This document shows, one piece after another, positions 15,834-24,700 of a stretch of DNA of 64,000 bases. The notes beneath the pieces are model-generated. The model had not been told where the DNA came from, made no database searches, and worked only from the letters and a program-made list of their open reading frames with translations. The stretch is from Streptomyces echinatus (lineage in GTDB: Bacteria > Actinomycetota > Actinomycetes > Streptomycetales > Streptomycetaceae). Within the stretch, counting starts at the first letter, position 1, and every line of letters starts with the position of its first letter. The DNA lies in the NCBI RefSeq assembly GCF_014203595.1, contig NZ_JACHJK010000019.1, positions 6,344-70,343 of the forward strand, written 5' to 3'. The translations under genes and the position numbers were made by a program.

Positions 15834-18800
15834 GTGGCGGGACGTCGTGAAGTGCCGGTGGATCCTGCCGCAGGACCGGCGCAGCGGTTCGCGCAGGAGC
15901 TGCGCAAGCTGAGGCAGGAGACCGGCGGCCTTACCTATCGGGTCATGGCTCAGCGTGTGGAGTATTCGGTCACCACGCTGTCCCAGGCGGCGGCGGGCCA
16001 GAAGCTGCCTTCTTTGGAGGTGACGCTGGCCTACGTGCGCGCCTGCGGCGGTGATGAGGATGAGTGGCGGGAGCGCTGGCGGCAGGCGGCTGCGCTGGCG
16101 GCAGCTGTGCCCGGCGAGGGTTCCGGCACGCCGCCGCCCTATCGCGGCCTGGCCCGCTTCGAGCCGGTTGATGCCAAGCTGTTCTTCGGCCGTGAGAGGC
16201 TGACCAGCCGGCTATTGAACCTGTCCCGTGACCGCCGCTTCACCGCTGTGTTTGGCCCCTCCGGGAGCGGCAAATCCTCGCTGTTGCGGGCCGGGCTGAT
16301 TCCCCGATTACGTGAAGGTATTGACCCCGCACTGCGTCCAGCGGCGATCCGCGTCCTGACTCCCGGTGAGCACCCGGTGGACACCCACGCATCCCGTCTG
16401 ATTCCGGTGCCGGACACTGACGGGGACACCTGGCTGATCGTGGACCAGTTCGAAGAGCTTTTCACCCTGTGCCGGGATGCGACCGAACGCACCGACTTCA
16501 TCAACCGGCTGCTCACCTCCCTCACTTCTGGCAGCCGGCTGCGCGTGGTCGCCGCGGTCCGGGCCGACTTTTACGCCCACTGCCTGGAACACCCTGGCCT
16601 CACCGCGGTGCTGCGGGACGCCACCGTTCCGGTCGGACAGATGAGCCGTGAAGAACTACGAGAGGCGATTGTCGGACCGGCCGCCGCAGCCGGGCTCGTC
16701 GTGGAGCGCGCTCTGACCGCCCGGCTGCTGAACGATGTCGAGGGCGAGCCGGGCGCGCTTCCGATGCTGTCGCACGCGCTGCTGGAGACCTGGCGCCACC
16801 GCACCGGCCGCACGCTGACCGAGAGCACCTACGAAGCCGCCGGCACCCTGCACGGTGCCATCGCCAAGACCGCCGAAGGCGTCTACAACCGCTTCACTGA
16901 AAGCGAGGCACACACAGCGCGCCGTCTCCTGCTGCGTTTGGTCACCCCTGGCGACGGAGCCCCCGACACCCGCCGGCCCGCAGAACGTGCCGAGCTGCAA
17001 ACTACCAGCGGTCAAGCAACCGCCCAGGTACTGGAGGCTCTGTCCGCCGCGCGCCTGCTCACTTTTGACAACGACACCGTTGATCTCGCTCATGAGACCC
17101 TGCTGACGGCCTGGCCACGACTGCGCGGCTGGATAGAGACCGACCGCGAGCGCCTTCGCGCGCACCGGAAGCTGACCGAAGCCGCCCGCGTATGGGAAGA
17201 GCTCGCTCGCGATCCGGGGGCTCTGTACCGGGGCACCCTCCTTGACACCGCGCAAGAACACTTCGCTGGCGGGTCCGCGCAGGACCTGACCGTTCTGGAA
17301 CACGATTTCCTCGTCGCCTGCCTCACCGCACGAGAGCAGGAACAACACCGCGCGGCCCGTACTGCCCGGAAGCTGCGCCGGTCCGCTGTCGCTCTGTCCG
17401 TCCTGCTCGTCCTGTCCCTCATCGCCGGTCTTACCGCCTTTCGCCAGAGCCAGTTCTGGAAGCGAGAGCAGCTGCGGGCCGAGGCACGCCGTATCGCAGC
17501 GCTGGCCGACGGCATACGTTTCGAGGATCCGAAGAGAGCCATGTTGCTGAGCGTGGCCGCATGGCGGTTGGCGGATCTTCCCGAGACGCGATCGACGTTG
17601 CTCGCCGCGGCGTGGCAGAAGGAGGCGGACGCTTTCACGGTGTCTGGCGGTGATCCGGCCGCAGGCCAGTTTCTCGACTTGGACGGGCGGACCGTGATCA
17701 GTGCCGGAAGGAAACGGGTGAGGCAATGGGATGTGTCGACGCATCGGCAACTGGCCTCCTTCGCAGGCCTTGGAGCGTACGCCGACGACTATCCCGAGGT
17801 GAGTCCCGAGTCGCACACTGCCGTGCTGAACAGCGACAGCGGCGTGCGACTGTGGAACCTGGCCGAAGGCCGGCCGGCAGGTCGGCCGCCGGTCCGCGGG
17901 GCTGTAGGACAGATGAGCCCCAGCGGGCGGACCGTCATCGTCTACGGTGCGGACCACAGCGTGCAGCTGAGGGAAATCGCCAGTGGCCGTCTGCTCCTGG
18001 AGCGGCGTGCCGGTGCCGCCGACGGCCCTGTCCGGGGCAAGGCGAGCCCTGATGATCGTTTGCTGGCGTTGTGCCGCGGCAGTTCCGCCCGGCTGGAGGT
18101 GTATGACACGAACAGTCGGCGGGAGCTGACCGCTGCGCAGTTGTCGAAAGCCCGATCCGGATGCCGCGGCCTGCAGTTCTCCTTCAGCCGGGACAGCAGG
18201 GCGCTGCTGACCCTCACCGCGGACAAGATTCTGTTCTGGGAAGTGGCCTCGGGCAAGCTCCTCCATACCGTCGGGCACCCGGGAACCGTCGAAGCGGTCC
18301 TGAGCCCGGACGGGCAGTTCCTGGCGGCCATCGACCCGGACGAAATCCTCGTCTGGCGGGTCAGGGGCCCTGCCGGTCCGGTGTTCCGTCACTCCCTCGT
18401 CGGTGAAACGGCCAGTTCACTGCGCTGGGCTCCCGGCGGCCGCACGCTCCGCTATCTCGCAGGCCTCCACGCATCCACGGTCAGAACTCTCCAACTCGGC
18501 CCTGTTGTGGACTTCGTCTGGTCCCGCCGACCGCACATGCAGGTGGCTTTCACCGAGGACGGCAATGTTCTGACCACTGCTCACTCCTCCCCAGACGGTG
18601 ACACCGTCCTCTTCGGGTTCCGTGACCTGCGCAGCGGCCGCCTGCACCGCGCTGACATGCACTGTCCCGCCGCCGCGGCGGGACCGGACGCCGGTGGGCG
18701 CTGTCATAGCCTTGTCGCACTGACCCCGGACGGACGGATGCACGTGTACGGCGTCACCCGCGCGACCGGTTCCCGTCAGCAAACAACCCTGGTCGCCGGC

Positions 18801-19598
18801 GGCGCTCAGGAGGGCAGGCGGCTGGACATTGCAGTCTCCGGCACGAAGACGAAGCCCATCCGGGACATCGAGGTGAGTCCAGACGGGAGGCTTCTCTACC
18901 TCCCGCGCTCCCAGGACGACCGCAGGGTGACCGACGCCCAGTTCATCGCCGATGACCAGCGCCTTGAGATCTGGGACCTACACCGCCGGAAAAGGGTCCG
19001 AGTCCTTCCCGGCGTGGGAGGAGATCTACTCGCGCTACGCCCGGACGGCAGATTGCTCGTCACCTCTTCCGGGCAAGTGGTCGATCTCCCCTCCGGACGG
19101 GTCACGCGCCGTGTGCTGAGTCAGGACACGGTTCGGGCTCTGTCCTTCAGCAGCGACGGGAAACATCTCGCGGTCGGTGACGCAGCCGGTCGCGTCACCG
19201 TCTGGGACAGCCGGGTAAGGCGGCGGACGTTCTTCGCTGCCACCAGGGGCGGCACCGCAAAGAGCACCACGGCGGTTTCGGCTCTGGCGTTCTCTCCGGA
19301 CGGCCGCACGCTGGCAGCGGGTACCCGCGACACCATCCAGTTATGGGACACGGCCTCGCCTCAGCAGTACGGCTTCTCGCTGCCCAGCACCGGTGATACG
19401 CCCTTGTCCATGGCCTTCACCCCGGACGGAAGAAGGCTCAGCACAGCAGGGGGCCTCACGCCGCTGTACACGTACGTGACAGACCCCCACTGGGCAGCCG
19501 ACCGGACATGCCGACGCGCCGGACGAACCCTCTCGCGCGCTGAATGGAAAGCCGCCCTTCCCCGCACCCCGTACAGGAACGTGTGCCAAGAGCACTGA
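15834..19598 (+). CDS. nSTAND NTPase with N-terminal HTH, membrane helix and WD40-like repeats
   Basis: 1254 residues from GTG 15834, preceded by GGAGGGGGCGGGA; the frame stays open further upstream, but the family usually begins with a short basic start like VAGRREVPVD. Residues about 10-70 are an XRE-like helix-turn-helix (FAQELRKLRQETGG, YRVMAQRVEYSVTTLSQAA). The NTPase has Walker A GPSGSGKSS at about 141 and Walker B TWLIVDQFEELF. One transmembrane helix lies at about 515-535 (SAVALSVLLVLSLIAGLTAF), then degenerate WD40-like repeats fill the C-terminus (ILFWEVASGKLLHT, VTVWDSRVRRRTF). STAND proteins are signal-sensing switches; in Streptomyces this architecture is common and mostly uncharacterised, some relatives being conflict or defence proteins. 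Confidence 0.88.
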   Translation: MAGRREVPVDPAAGPAQRFAQELRKLRQETGGLTYRVMAQRVEYSVTTLSQAAAGQKLPSLEVTLAYVRACGGDEDEWRERWRQAAALAAAVPGEGSGTPPPYRGLARFEPVDAKLFFGRERLTSRLLNLSRDRRFTAVFGPSGSGKSSLLRAGLIPRLREGIDPALRPAAIRVLTPGEHPVDTHASRLIPVPDTDGDTWLIVDQFEELFTLCRDATERTDFINRLLTSLTSGSRLRVVAAVRADFYAHCLEHPGLTAVLRDATVPVGQMSREELREAIVGPAAAAGLVVERALTARLLNDVEGEPGALPMLSHALLETWRHRTGRTLTESTYEAAGTLHGAIAKTAEGVYNRFTESEAHTARRLLLRLVTPGDGAPDTRRPAERAELQTTSGQATAQVLEALSAARLLTFDNDTVDLAHETLLTAWPRLRGWIETDRERLRAHRKLTEAARVWEELARDPGALYRGTLLDTAQEHFAGGSAQDLTVLEHDFLVACLTAREQEQHRAARTARKLRRSAVALSVLLVLSLIAGLTAFRQSQFWKREQLRAEARRIAALADGIRFEDPKRAMLLSVAAWRLADLPETRSTLLAAAWQKEADAFTVSGGDPAAGQFLDLDGRTVISAGRKRVRQWDVSTHRQLASFAGLGAYADDYPEVSPESHTAVLNSDSGVRLWNLAEGRPAGRPPVRGAVGQMSPSGRTVIVYGADHSVQLREIASGRLLLERRAGAADGPVRGKASPDDRLLALCRGSSARLEVYDTNSRRELTAAQLSKARSGCRGLQFSFSRDSRALLTLTADKILFWEVASGKLLHTVGHPGTVEAVLSPDGQFLAAIDPDEILVWRVRGPAGPVFRHSLVGETASSLRWAPGGRTLRYLAGLHASTVRTLQLGPVVDFVWSRRPHMQVAFTEDGNVLTTAHSSPDGDTVLFGFRDLRSGRLHRADMHCPAAAAGPDAGGRCHSLVALTPDGRMHVYGVTRATGSRQQTTLVAGGAQEGRRLDIAVSGTKTKPIRDIEVSPDGRLLYLPRSQDDRRVTDAQFIADDQRLEIWDLHRRKRVRVLPGVGGDLLALRPDGRLLVTSSGQVVDLPSGRVTRRVLSQDTVRALSFSSDGKHLAVGDAAGRVTVWDSRVRRRTFFAATRGGTAKSTTAVSALAFSPDGRTLAAGTRDTIQLWDTASPQQYGFSLPSTGDTPLSMAFTPDGRRLSTAGGLTPLYTYVTDPHWAADRTCRRAGRTLSRAEWKAALPRTPYRNVCQEH

Positions 19599-19796
19599 GC
19601 CGGTCGTTGCGGTACGGGTACGCACCAGAAGCGGTTCCGCTTCCTGCTCAACGGCCGATCGGGAGGCGCAGGATGAGCACCCCTGCCAACGCTGCCCTTC
19701 GCGGACCCGTCACGCAGACAGTTTCCCAACGGTAAAGCTGAAATCGCCCCACCTGCCGCTGTTGCCGTGCCCTGCGTTCAGGGAGTCAGGCAGCTC

Positions 19797-19976
19797 TCAG
19801 GTCGGGGGCCGCGGGCCGTACCACGACACATTCGTATGTGGGCGGAGCAACGCGGCGGCGCAGTCATTCGCCGTGCGGGCGGTGTCGACCCACTGCGCGC
19901 CGGAGGCGGCCGCGCAGACGGCCGCCTCCGGGATCGTCCGGCACCGGTAGGTACCGAGGGCGAGTTCTGCGGTCAC
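19797..19976 (-). pseudogene. N-terminal fragment of an aldo/keto reductase
   Basis: A GTG at 19976 overlaps the stop of the preceding minus-strand frame, a typical coupled start. The product begins VTAELALGTYRCRTIPEAA and AAASGAQWVDTA, matching the first strand and helix of aldo/keto reductases (LGTY..., DTA). It loses similarity after about 35 codons and ends at 19797, so only the N-terminus of a gene of about 280 residues is left. Confidence 0.45.
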
Positions 19977-20215
19977 AGTAGGCTCTCCACGGGCGCAGCC
20001 TGCCCGGCAACGAGCTCCTGGGCCAGGGCGGCGACGTCCTCCAGGGCGAGGCCGGCCGTCTCCGCGAGCGTGGCCAGGTCCACGGTCCGGCCGTCGGCCA
20101 GCGGGCGCAGCACCGCTTCCGCCTCGGGCGCGCATTCGTACACGGTGCCGACGGCGGACGGCGTCACCGTGTCCTCGCCGACGTCCAGCACCGCGCGGGC
20201 CGTCGTCAGCCGGAC
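19973..20215 (-). pseudogene. C-terminal fragment with a winged-helix-like tail
   Basis: The frame reads LTTARAVLDVGEDTVTPSA, then EAEAVLRPLADGRTVDLATL and GLALEDVAALAQELV, ending at 19973. Strong third-position GC supports coding. The end resembles the small helical/winged-helix tail of some cupin/JmjC-type proteins, but this is tentative. An ATG at 20191 would give 72 residues, yet the frame carries coding bias upstream of it, so it is probably a cut-down larger gene. It is coupled to the aldo/keto reductase fragment. Confidence 0.4.
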
Positions 20216-20371
20216 CCCAGACCGCCGTCGTGGCGATGGCGATCACGGACAGGACGCGGATGCGGGCGGCGCGGGTGTCGCCGCTCATGCAGGCGCGGAT
20301 TCCGTCCTCGTCCAGGTGAGACCAGTAGGGGAATGACGCCCTGGCGTAGCCACCGAGGCGGGGGCGGATGA
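20216..20371 (-). pseudogene. Internal gene fragment of unknown origin
   Basis: Coding-type bias on the minus strand reads YARASFPYWSHLDEDGIRA and SGDTRAARIRVLSVIAIATT. It is wedged between the toxin stub and the next fragment, each in a different frame. No start or family is recognised. It may be the 5' part of the gene whose tail is at 19973-20215, after a frameshift. Confidence 0.3.
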
Positions 20372-20413
20372 CCCGGCCTCCAGGAGCCAGGCGCGGTCGA
20401 CATGCAGGATCAC
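20372..20413 (-). pseudogene. Doc/Fic-type toxin reduced to a stub
   Basis: A GTG at 20413 overlaps the antitoxin stop (GTGA) and encodes VILHVDRAWLLEAG, the typical beginning of actinobacterial Doc-like toxins partnered with an RHH antitoxin. After 14 codons the sequence switches to unrelated coding DNA. The toxin is therefore lost while its antitoxin is intact. The family assignment rests on the short N-terminus and the gene pairing. Confidence 0.45.
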
Positions 20414-20634
20414 GCGGCGGCACCGCCGGCACCGCTCGTGCCGACCGCCTCGTCGAAGGCCGGCCCCCAGGCGGTGACGAAGCCGCCCACGGCCGTCACG
20501 AACCGGCGCCGGGCGACATCGTGCTCGAGGACCCGTCCGGCCAGTTCCGGCACCGTGACGCCGGTCCGCTCGGCCTCCTCGACGAGGGCGTCGTACGCCG
20601 CGTCGTCGACCGGTACCTGAATCTCTCTGGCCAT
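20410..20634 (-). CDS. Ribbon-helix-helix antitoxin-like protein
   Basis: 74 residues: MAREIQVPVDDAAYDALVEE then AERTGVTVPELAGRVLEHD. A short strand (REIQVPVD) followed by two helices is the ribbon-helix-helix DNA-binding pattern of type II antitoxins, with a small C-terminal toxin-binding tail. The next gene starts within its stop codon (GTGA), as in toxin-antitoxin operons, but that toxin is truncated. It may survive as an orphan repressor of its own promoter. Confidence 0.65.
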   Translation of the reverse strand: MAREIQVPVDDAAYDALVEEAERTGVTVPELAGRVLEHDVARRRFVTAVGGFVTAWGPAFDEAVGTSGAGGAAA

Positions 20635-20907
20635 ATCGGCAGACTAGCAGCGGCCCAAGCCCGCCCAGAGAGCTTCGCAAGACGCCCCCCGGGGGGGACG
20701 TACAGGCGGCCCTGGGCCCGGACTGAGCAGGGTCGAAACTGTCGGCTTGCGTGGGAGGCGAGGTCGTCTCGACCGGCCTGGGGAGAGGGGCGCGGCATGC
20801 GCTGCTGTCCGGGCCTGTGGGCCTCGCACGCGGTGCGTAGCAGGGGTGTTGTGTCGGTGGGGGGCATGTAGCGTTGGCCGGCAACCGAACTCGCAGCAGG
20901 AATCACC

Positions 20908-21605
20908 ATGCCACTCACCGGGGAGCAGTCCGCTTCCGTCGCCGTGCCGGTCGCGCGGCAGCGTCGGCCGCGGCGGCCGCGGCGGTCGACGGTCCGTCAC
21001 GGCCAGGCGTCGTGCGCCGACTACGGCTGCGCCCGCGCTGAGTGCCGCCAGGCAGCCTTGCGTGCCCGCCGTCGGCGCGACCAGGACCGCGCGCGCGGGC
21101 TGTCCGCCCGTGTCCCGCCGCATGCCGCCGCCCGGTGGGCCGTCCGGCTGCGCGGGCAGGGCATGTCCGCGCAGGACATCGCCGACCGGGCCGGCCTGTC
21201 CGTGACCCTGGTCCGCCGCGTCCTGCGGACCCCCGCGCACGACACCACGGTCCCGGATATCGCCCGTACTTCCGCGGACGCCATCCTCGGCATCCCCCTC
21301 CCCCACCGCCGCAACCCCGGCGCCCCTGGCCTGACCGACTCGGGGGAAGCATCCCGGCTGCTGGGCGACCTGGCACGGGCCGGATGGCCCGCCACCACAC
21401 TCGCCCACCGCTTGGACGTCAACCCACGCACTGTCGCCGAGGTCCGCGACAAACGCCCCCCCTCCGCCTCGAGCTGGCCCTGCGGATACGCCGTCTGCAC
21501 CGCGACCTGATCAACCTCAACCCGGCCGGCTACGGCATTCACCCCACCGACATCGCCCGCACCCGCGCCGCAGCCGCCCGCCGCACGGCGGCGACAGCCA
21601 GCTGA
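20908..21605 (+). pseudogene. Frameshifted HTH protein with N-terminal Cys motif
   Basis: An ATG at 20908 (upstream CAGCAGGA) starts a basic N-terminus, a Cys motif CADYGCARAECRQAA, and a helix-turn-helix (RLRGQGMSAQDIADRAGLSV, TLVRRVL), followed by a second HTH-like part (LARAGWPATTLAHRLDVNP). In a run of seven C at 21456-21462 the coding bias shifts to the frame that reads LELALRIRRLHRDLINLNP and ends TAATAS at 21605. Correcting one base gives a single protein of about 230 residues. This is a typical mobile-element or plasmid-type regulatory protein in Streptomyces. The change could be phase variation, decay or a sequencing error. Confidence 0.55.
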
Positions 21606-21989
21606 GGCAGGTAGCTCCCCACACGATCCTCAGCGCCGGAGCGAACCACTCAGATCGCTGACCTGCATATTTCTGTGAACTGGTTTTCTTGCGGCGTAAG
21701 TTGGCCAAGCGGTTTGGCCAGTGGGCTGTCGACTGCGTGCAGCAGGAGTTGGCGGGGCGGTGTTCCAGCCGTGATGCACGGCTCCGGGTTGTTGCACGTC
21801 AGGGTGGCTGCCGGCCGGGAACATCGCGCGGGATGGGGGGGATCTGGTCGACGCGAGTGATGACAGGCAGCGTTCCTCGTCGTCGCCCGCCGCCGGTGGG
21901 CCCGGCAGGGCGGGCGAGGGGACGGTAGGGGGCGCGTGCCTTAGCCGGGCAACGGGTCCTGCGCAGTCAGGGCCAGGCGGTTTCGTTTG
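21606..21989. other. Gene-free stretch
   Basis: No supportable gene; probably mobile-element debris, since the IS5 fragment begins at its right-hand end. Confidence 0.35.
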
Positions 21990-22300
21990 GATCACCGAAC
22001 TCGGCTCCATCAGCGCGTGCGGCTCCCGAGCGGAGGCGGCCTCGACGCAGTCGGTGACCCCGCTGGTCCGCGGGGACGGGGATCACTGCGCGCATACGCG
22101 CTTCCGCAGGTGCTCGCGGATGGCGCGCGACGAGTACGCCTTGTGGGCCAAGACCATGCCGGGCCGGGTGCGGGGCCGTCCCCGGCGGCGCTGGACGCGT
22201 ATGCGTACCCTCACGTCCGCGAATGCGGGTGCGTCGCCGGCCTGACCCGCAGTGAGGAAGAAAGCCAGGGGGCGTCGGAGCACCAGGCACGGTCCGGCGG
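21990..22300 (-). mobile_element. IS5-family transposase fragment (C-terminal half)
   Basis: Across two frames the minus strand reads RRPLAFFLTAGQAGDAPAF, RPGMVLAHKAYSSRAIREHL and VIPVPADQRGHRLRRG. These are hallmark segments of the IS5 DDE domain (the DKAYSS region, here HKAYSS, and IPxxxDQ). Both ends are missing and the frame is broken near 22095. Confidence 0.65.
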
Positions 22301-22366
22301 ATCATGTGACCGTGAGGCACCACGTTGGTTCTCCCGGGCCGGCCTGCGCCCGTTTGTGAGGCGTGT

Positions 22367-22966
22367 CTACGCCTCGCGTACGGGCAGGACCGCCAGTGCG
22401 GTGTCCGCAATGTTCCGCAGCGTCTCAGGGTCCAGGCCGGCCTTGCCTACCGCCTCGATACCGCGGACCACCGTCAGCAGAAGTGCCGCCAGCCGCTCCG
22501 GATCCGCGGCGCTGTCGATGTCGCCGTGGCGCTGGGCGGCGCTGATCTCCGTCCGCAGCAGGGTCAGCAGCGCCGTCATGGTCTCGGCCGACCGCCCGGC
22601 GACCGTCGGATCGTGCTGGGCCAGTTCCGCCGCGCCCTTGGCCAGCAGGCACCCGCGGCGCTCGGTGTCGGAGGCGGTGTTCTCCGCCATCAGGTGCACG
22701 TACCCCGACAGCCGGGTCAGGGCCTCGGCGTCCGGGCCGCCTGCCAGCTGCCCCTCGGCCACCTCGACGACTGCGGTGCACCAGTCGCCGAACACGCGGT
22801 GGAACAGCTTGCCCTTGTCGCCGAATGCGCCGTACAGGCTGCCCTTGCCCAGGCCGGTCGCCTGGGCGATGTCGTCCATCCGGGTTCCCGCATAGCCGGT
22901 CGCCCAGAACTGTTCCCGGGCCCGCTCCAGGACCTGTCGTTCGTCGAATGCGCGTGGTCTCGGCAT
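22367..22966 (-). CDS. TetR-family transcriptional regulator
   Basis: 199 residues. Residues about 8-55 are the TetR HTH (VLERAREQFWATGYAGTRMDD, IAQATGLGKGSLYGAFGDKG). The C-terminal domain has the TetR_C-type segments CLLAKGAAELAQHDP and a tail resembling regulators of SDR/quinone genes. It is divergent from the SDR gene at 23051; the 84-bp gap holds a clear palindrome overlapping the promoter, so it most likely represses that gene and itself. Confidence 0.92.
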   Translation of the reverse strand: MPRPRAFDERQVLERAREQFWATGYAGTRMDDIAQATGLGKGSLYGAFGDKGKLFHRVFGDWCTAVVEVAEGQLAGGPDAEALTRLSGYVHLMAENTASDTERRGCLLAKGAAELAQHDPTVAGRSAETMTALLTLLRTEISAAQRHGDIDSAADPERLAALLLTVVRGIEAVGKAGLDPETLRNIADTALAVLPVREA

Positions 22967-22985
22967 GGTCTCAGCCTATCCATTC

Positions 22986-23025
22986 TTGACTCGATCGTCC
23001 ATTACTGTCTACGTTATGGACGATC
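22986..23025 (+). promoter_or_regulatory. SDR promoter with TetR operator
   Basis: A perfect 10-bp inverted repeat GATCGTCCAT / ATGGACGATC (22993-23002, 23016-23025) with a 13-nt spacer lies between the divergent genes. A -35 box TTGACT (22986-22991) and a -10 candidate TACGTT (23010-23015) are separated by 18 bp, so a repressor on the palindrome would block the plus-strand promoter. Confidence 0.7.
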
Positions 23026-23050
23026 GATTCCATAACTGAAGGGGTTCGAC

Positions 23051-23788
23051 ATGCCAGGCGTGCTGCAGGAGAAGGTGGCCGTGATCACCGGAGGGACCAG
23101 CGGGATCGGGCTGGCCATCGCCCACCGCTTCGTCCGGGAGGGCGCACGGGTCTTCGTGACCGGCCGGGACATCGACCGCCTCGAAGCGGCGGTCAAGGAG
23201 CTGGGCCCTGCGGCCACCGGCGTACGATCCGACGTCTCGGTCCTGGCCGATCTGGACGCGCTCTACACGCGAGTACGCGAGGAGACCGGACGCATCGACG
23301 TGCTGGTGGCCAACGCAGGAATCGTCGCGGACGCCGCGCTCGGCGGCCACACCGAGGCGAACGTCGACCTGACGCTCGCCGTCAACGTCAAGGGCCCACT
23401 GTTCACCGTTCAGAAGGCGCTTCCGCTGCTGGCGGAGAACGCCTCCGTCCTGGTCATCGGTTCGAGCAACAGCGTGCGGCCCAATGAGCAACTCGAGGTC
23501 TACAGCGCCTCGAAGGCGGCGGTGAGCAACCTCGTGCACAACTGGGCCCGGCAGTCGCGGGAGCGCCGATTCCGGGTCAACGTCCTCAGCCCGGGACCCA
23601 CCCGGACCCCTGCCCTGCTGCGCGCCGCGGGCCAGGACGCCGACCGGTTCGCCGAGGCTGTCGTGCCACTGGGGCGGCTGGCCGACGCCGAGGAGATCGC
23701 CGAGGCCGCCCTCTTCCTGGCTTCGGACGCCTCGTCGTTCGTCACCGGTGCCGAACTCTTCGCCGACGGCGGCTACACCCGGGCCTGA
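23051..23788 (+). CDS. Short-chain dehydrogenase/reductase
   Basis: 245 residues of a classical SDR: cofactor motif GGTSGIG at residues 14-20, NAG at about 94, Ser in IGSSNS, catalytic YSASK (Tyr151, Lys155), and C-terminal LFADGGY. An Arg after the second strand (TGRD) suggests NADP(H) preference. A GGGG stretch lies before the ATG. It would oxidise or reduce a small carbonyl/alcohol substrate in the cytoplasm. Control by the divergent TetR regulator is likely from the shared operator; substrate and inducer are unknown. Confidence 0.9.
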   Translation: MPGVLQEKVAVITGGTSGIGLAIAHRFVREGARVFVTGRDIDRLEAAVKELGPAATGVRSDVSVLADLDALYTRVREETGRIDVLVANAGIVADAALGGHTEANVDLTLAVNVKGPLFTVQKALPLLAENASVLVIGSSNSVRPNEQLEVYSASKAAVSNLVHNWARQSRERRFRVNVLSPGPTRTPALLRAAGQDADRFAEAVVPLGRLADAEEIAEAALFLASDASSFVTGAELFADGGYTRA

Positions 23789-23799
23789 ACGACGGCCGG

Positions 23800-24150
23800 C
23801 GGTGCGCATCCGGTCGCCTCGAAGCGATGGGGCGCCCTCCCGGCCGCGCGTGTGCGTCGTACGAGGCCCAGTGCGCAGGAAGCAACGAGAGTGGCCTTGC
23901 CTGCGCCGAGGTGGCCAGGCCGAGTCCGCGGCCGCCCGCCATCCCGGCGGCCGGCCGCGGACACACTCCGTGACCGGGGTGAGCTGCGGGGCGTCGCCCC
24001 ACTGCCCGGGGTGATCAGCAGGCGAGCGGGGGCGACGTCCGCCCTCACCGGCAGGGTGGATCTTGCAGGTCAGGCCGCCCCGTGAGCGCCCCAGGCCCTC
24101 ATCGGGGCGGTGCCGCAAGGGCGTGTGCCTCTTCCCGGAAGCCACGGGGG
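23800..24150 (-). mobile_element. IS5-family transposase fragment
   Basis: Several minus-strand frames together read GRSRGGLTCKIHPAGEGG, TPGQWGDAPQLTPV and KATLVASCA-type remnants. The SRGGLTTKIHL...DGRGRPL...TPGQ.D motif of IS5 DDE transposases is recognisable in degraded form. Multiple frameshifts and missing ends mark it as inactive. Confidence 0.6.
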
Positions 24151-24700
24151 TTTCTCAGGACCCCGACGCCGATCGCCTGGTACCTCGGTTGCCCGGAAGC
24201 GGACGCGGTGTGTGCTCGATGTTGTCGTGTGGCGCTGAGGTTCCGGGCGAATGGCGCGGTGGTTCAAGTGCGTGGCACGTCAGCTTCCTAAGCTTCGACG
24301 GCAGAGGGGGAAAGCGGGCCGTACCAGACGGTACGCACCGAGGATGAGAGAGGCGTGAGCCAAGAGGAGTCCAGCCGCGTGGCCGTACGCGGGTAGCGGG
24401 GCCGAAAGGAATATCCGTAGCGGGGCGAACGGTCGTGGCCAGGCTTGCCGTGCCTTGGCCCGTCGGATCGAGGCGCCTGTCTGCCGCCGGGTCGCCAGGC
24501 GTCCGTCAGCGCCCGCGACGTGCGTCTGCGAGTGGAGCCTGGCCGCGGCCGGGCCGGGCCGGGCACCGACCCGCGTGAGAACGCCCTCCCTCCCTCTTTC
24601 GGTCCCCTCTCGTAGGTGAACGTCATCAGCTCTTCGATCACCGAGGAGCTGCCTTCTGAAGCCCGGTGGTCGGACAGCGCTGCCGTGGGAAAGCGGAGAC
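24151..24700. other. Gene-free stretch before the GMC gene
   Basis: No supportable gene. The right-hand end should contain the promoter of the following gene run, but no clear -35/-10 pair stands out. Confidence 0.35.

Noticed and set aside
16656..18392. A long minus-strand open frame opposite the nSTAND gene
   Set aside because: Shadow of the well-supported plus-strand gene; no start signal and low-complexity product.
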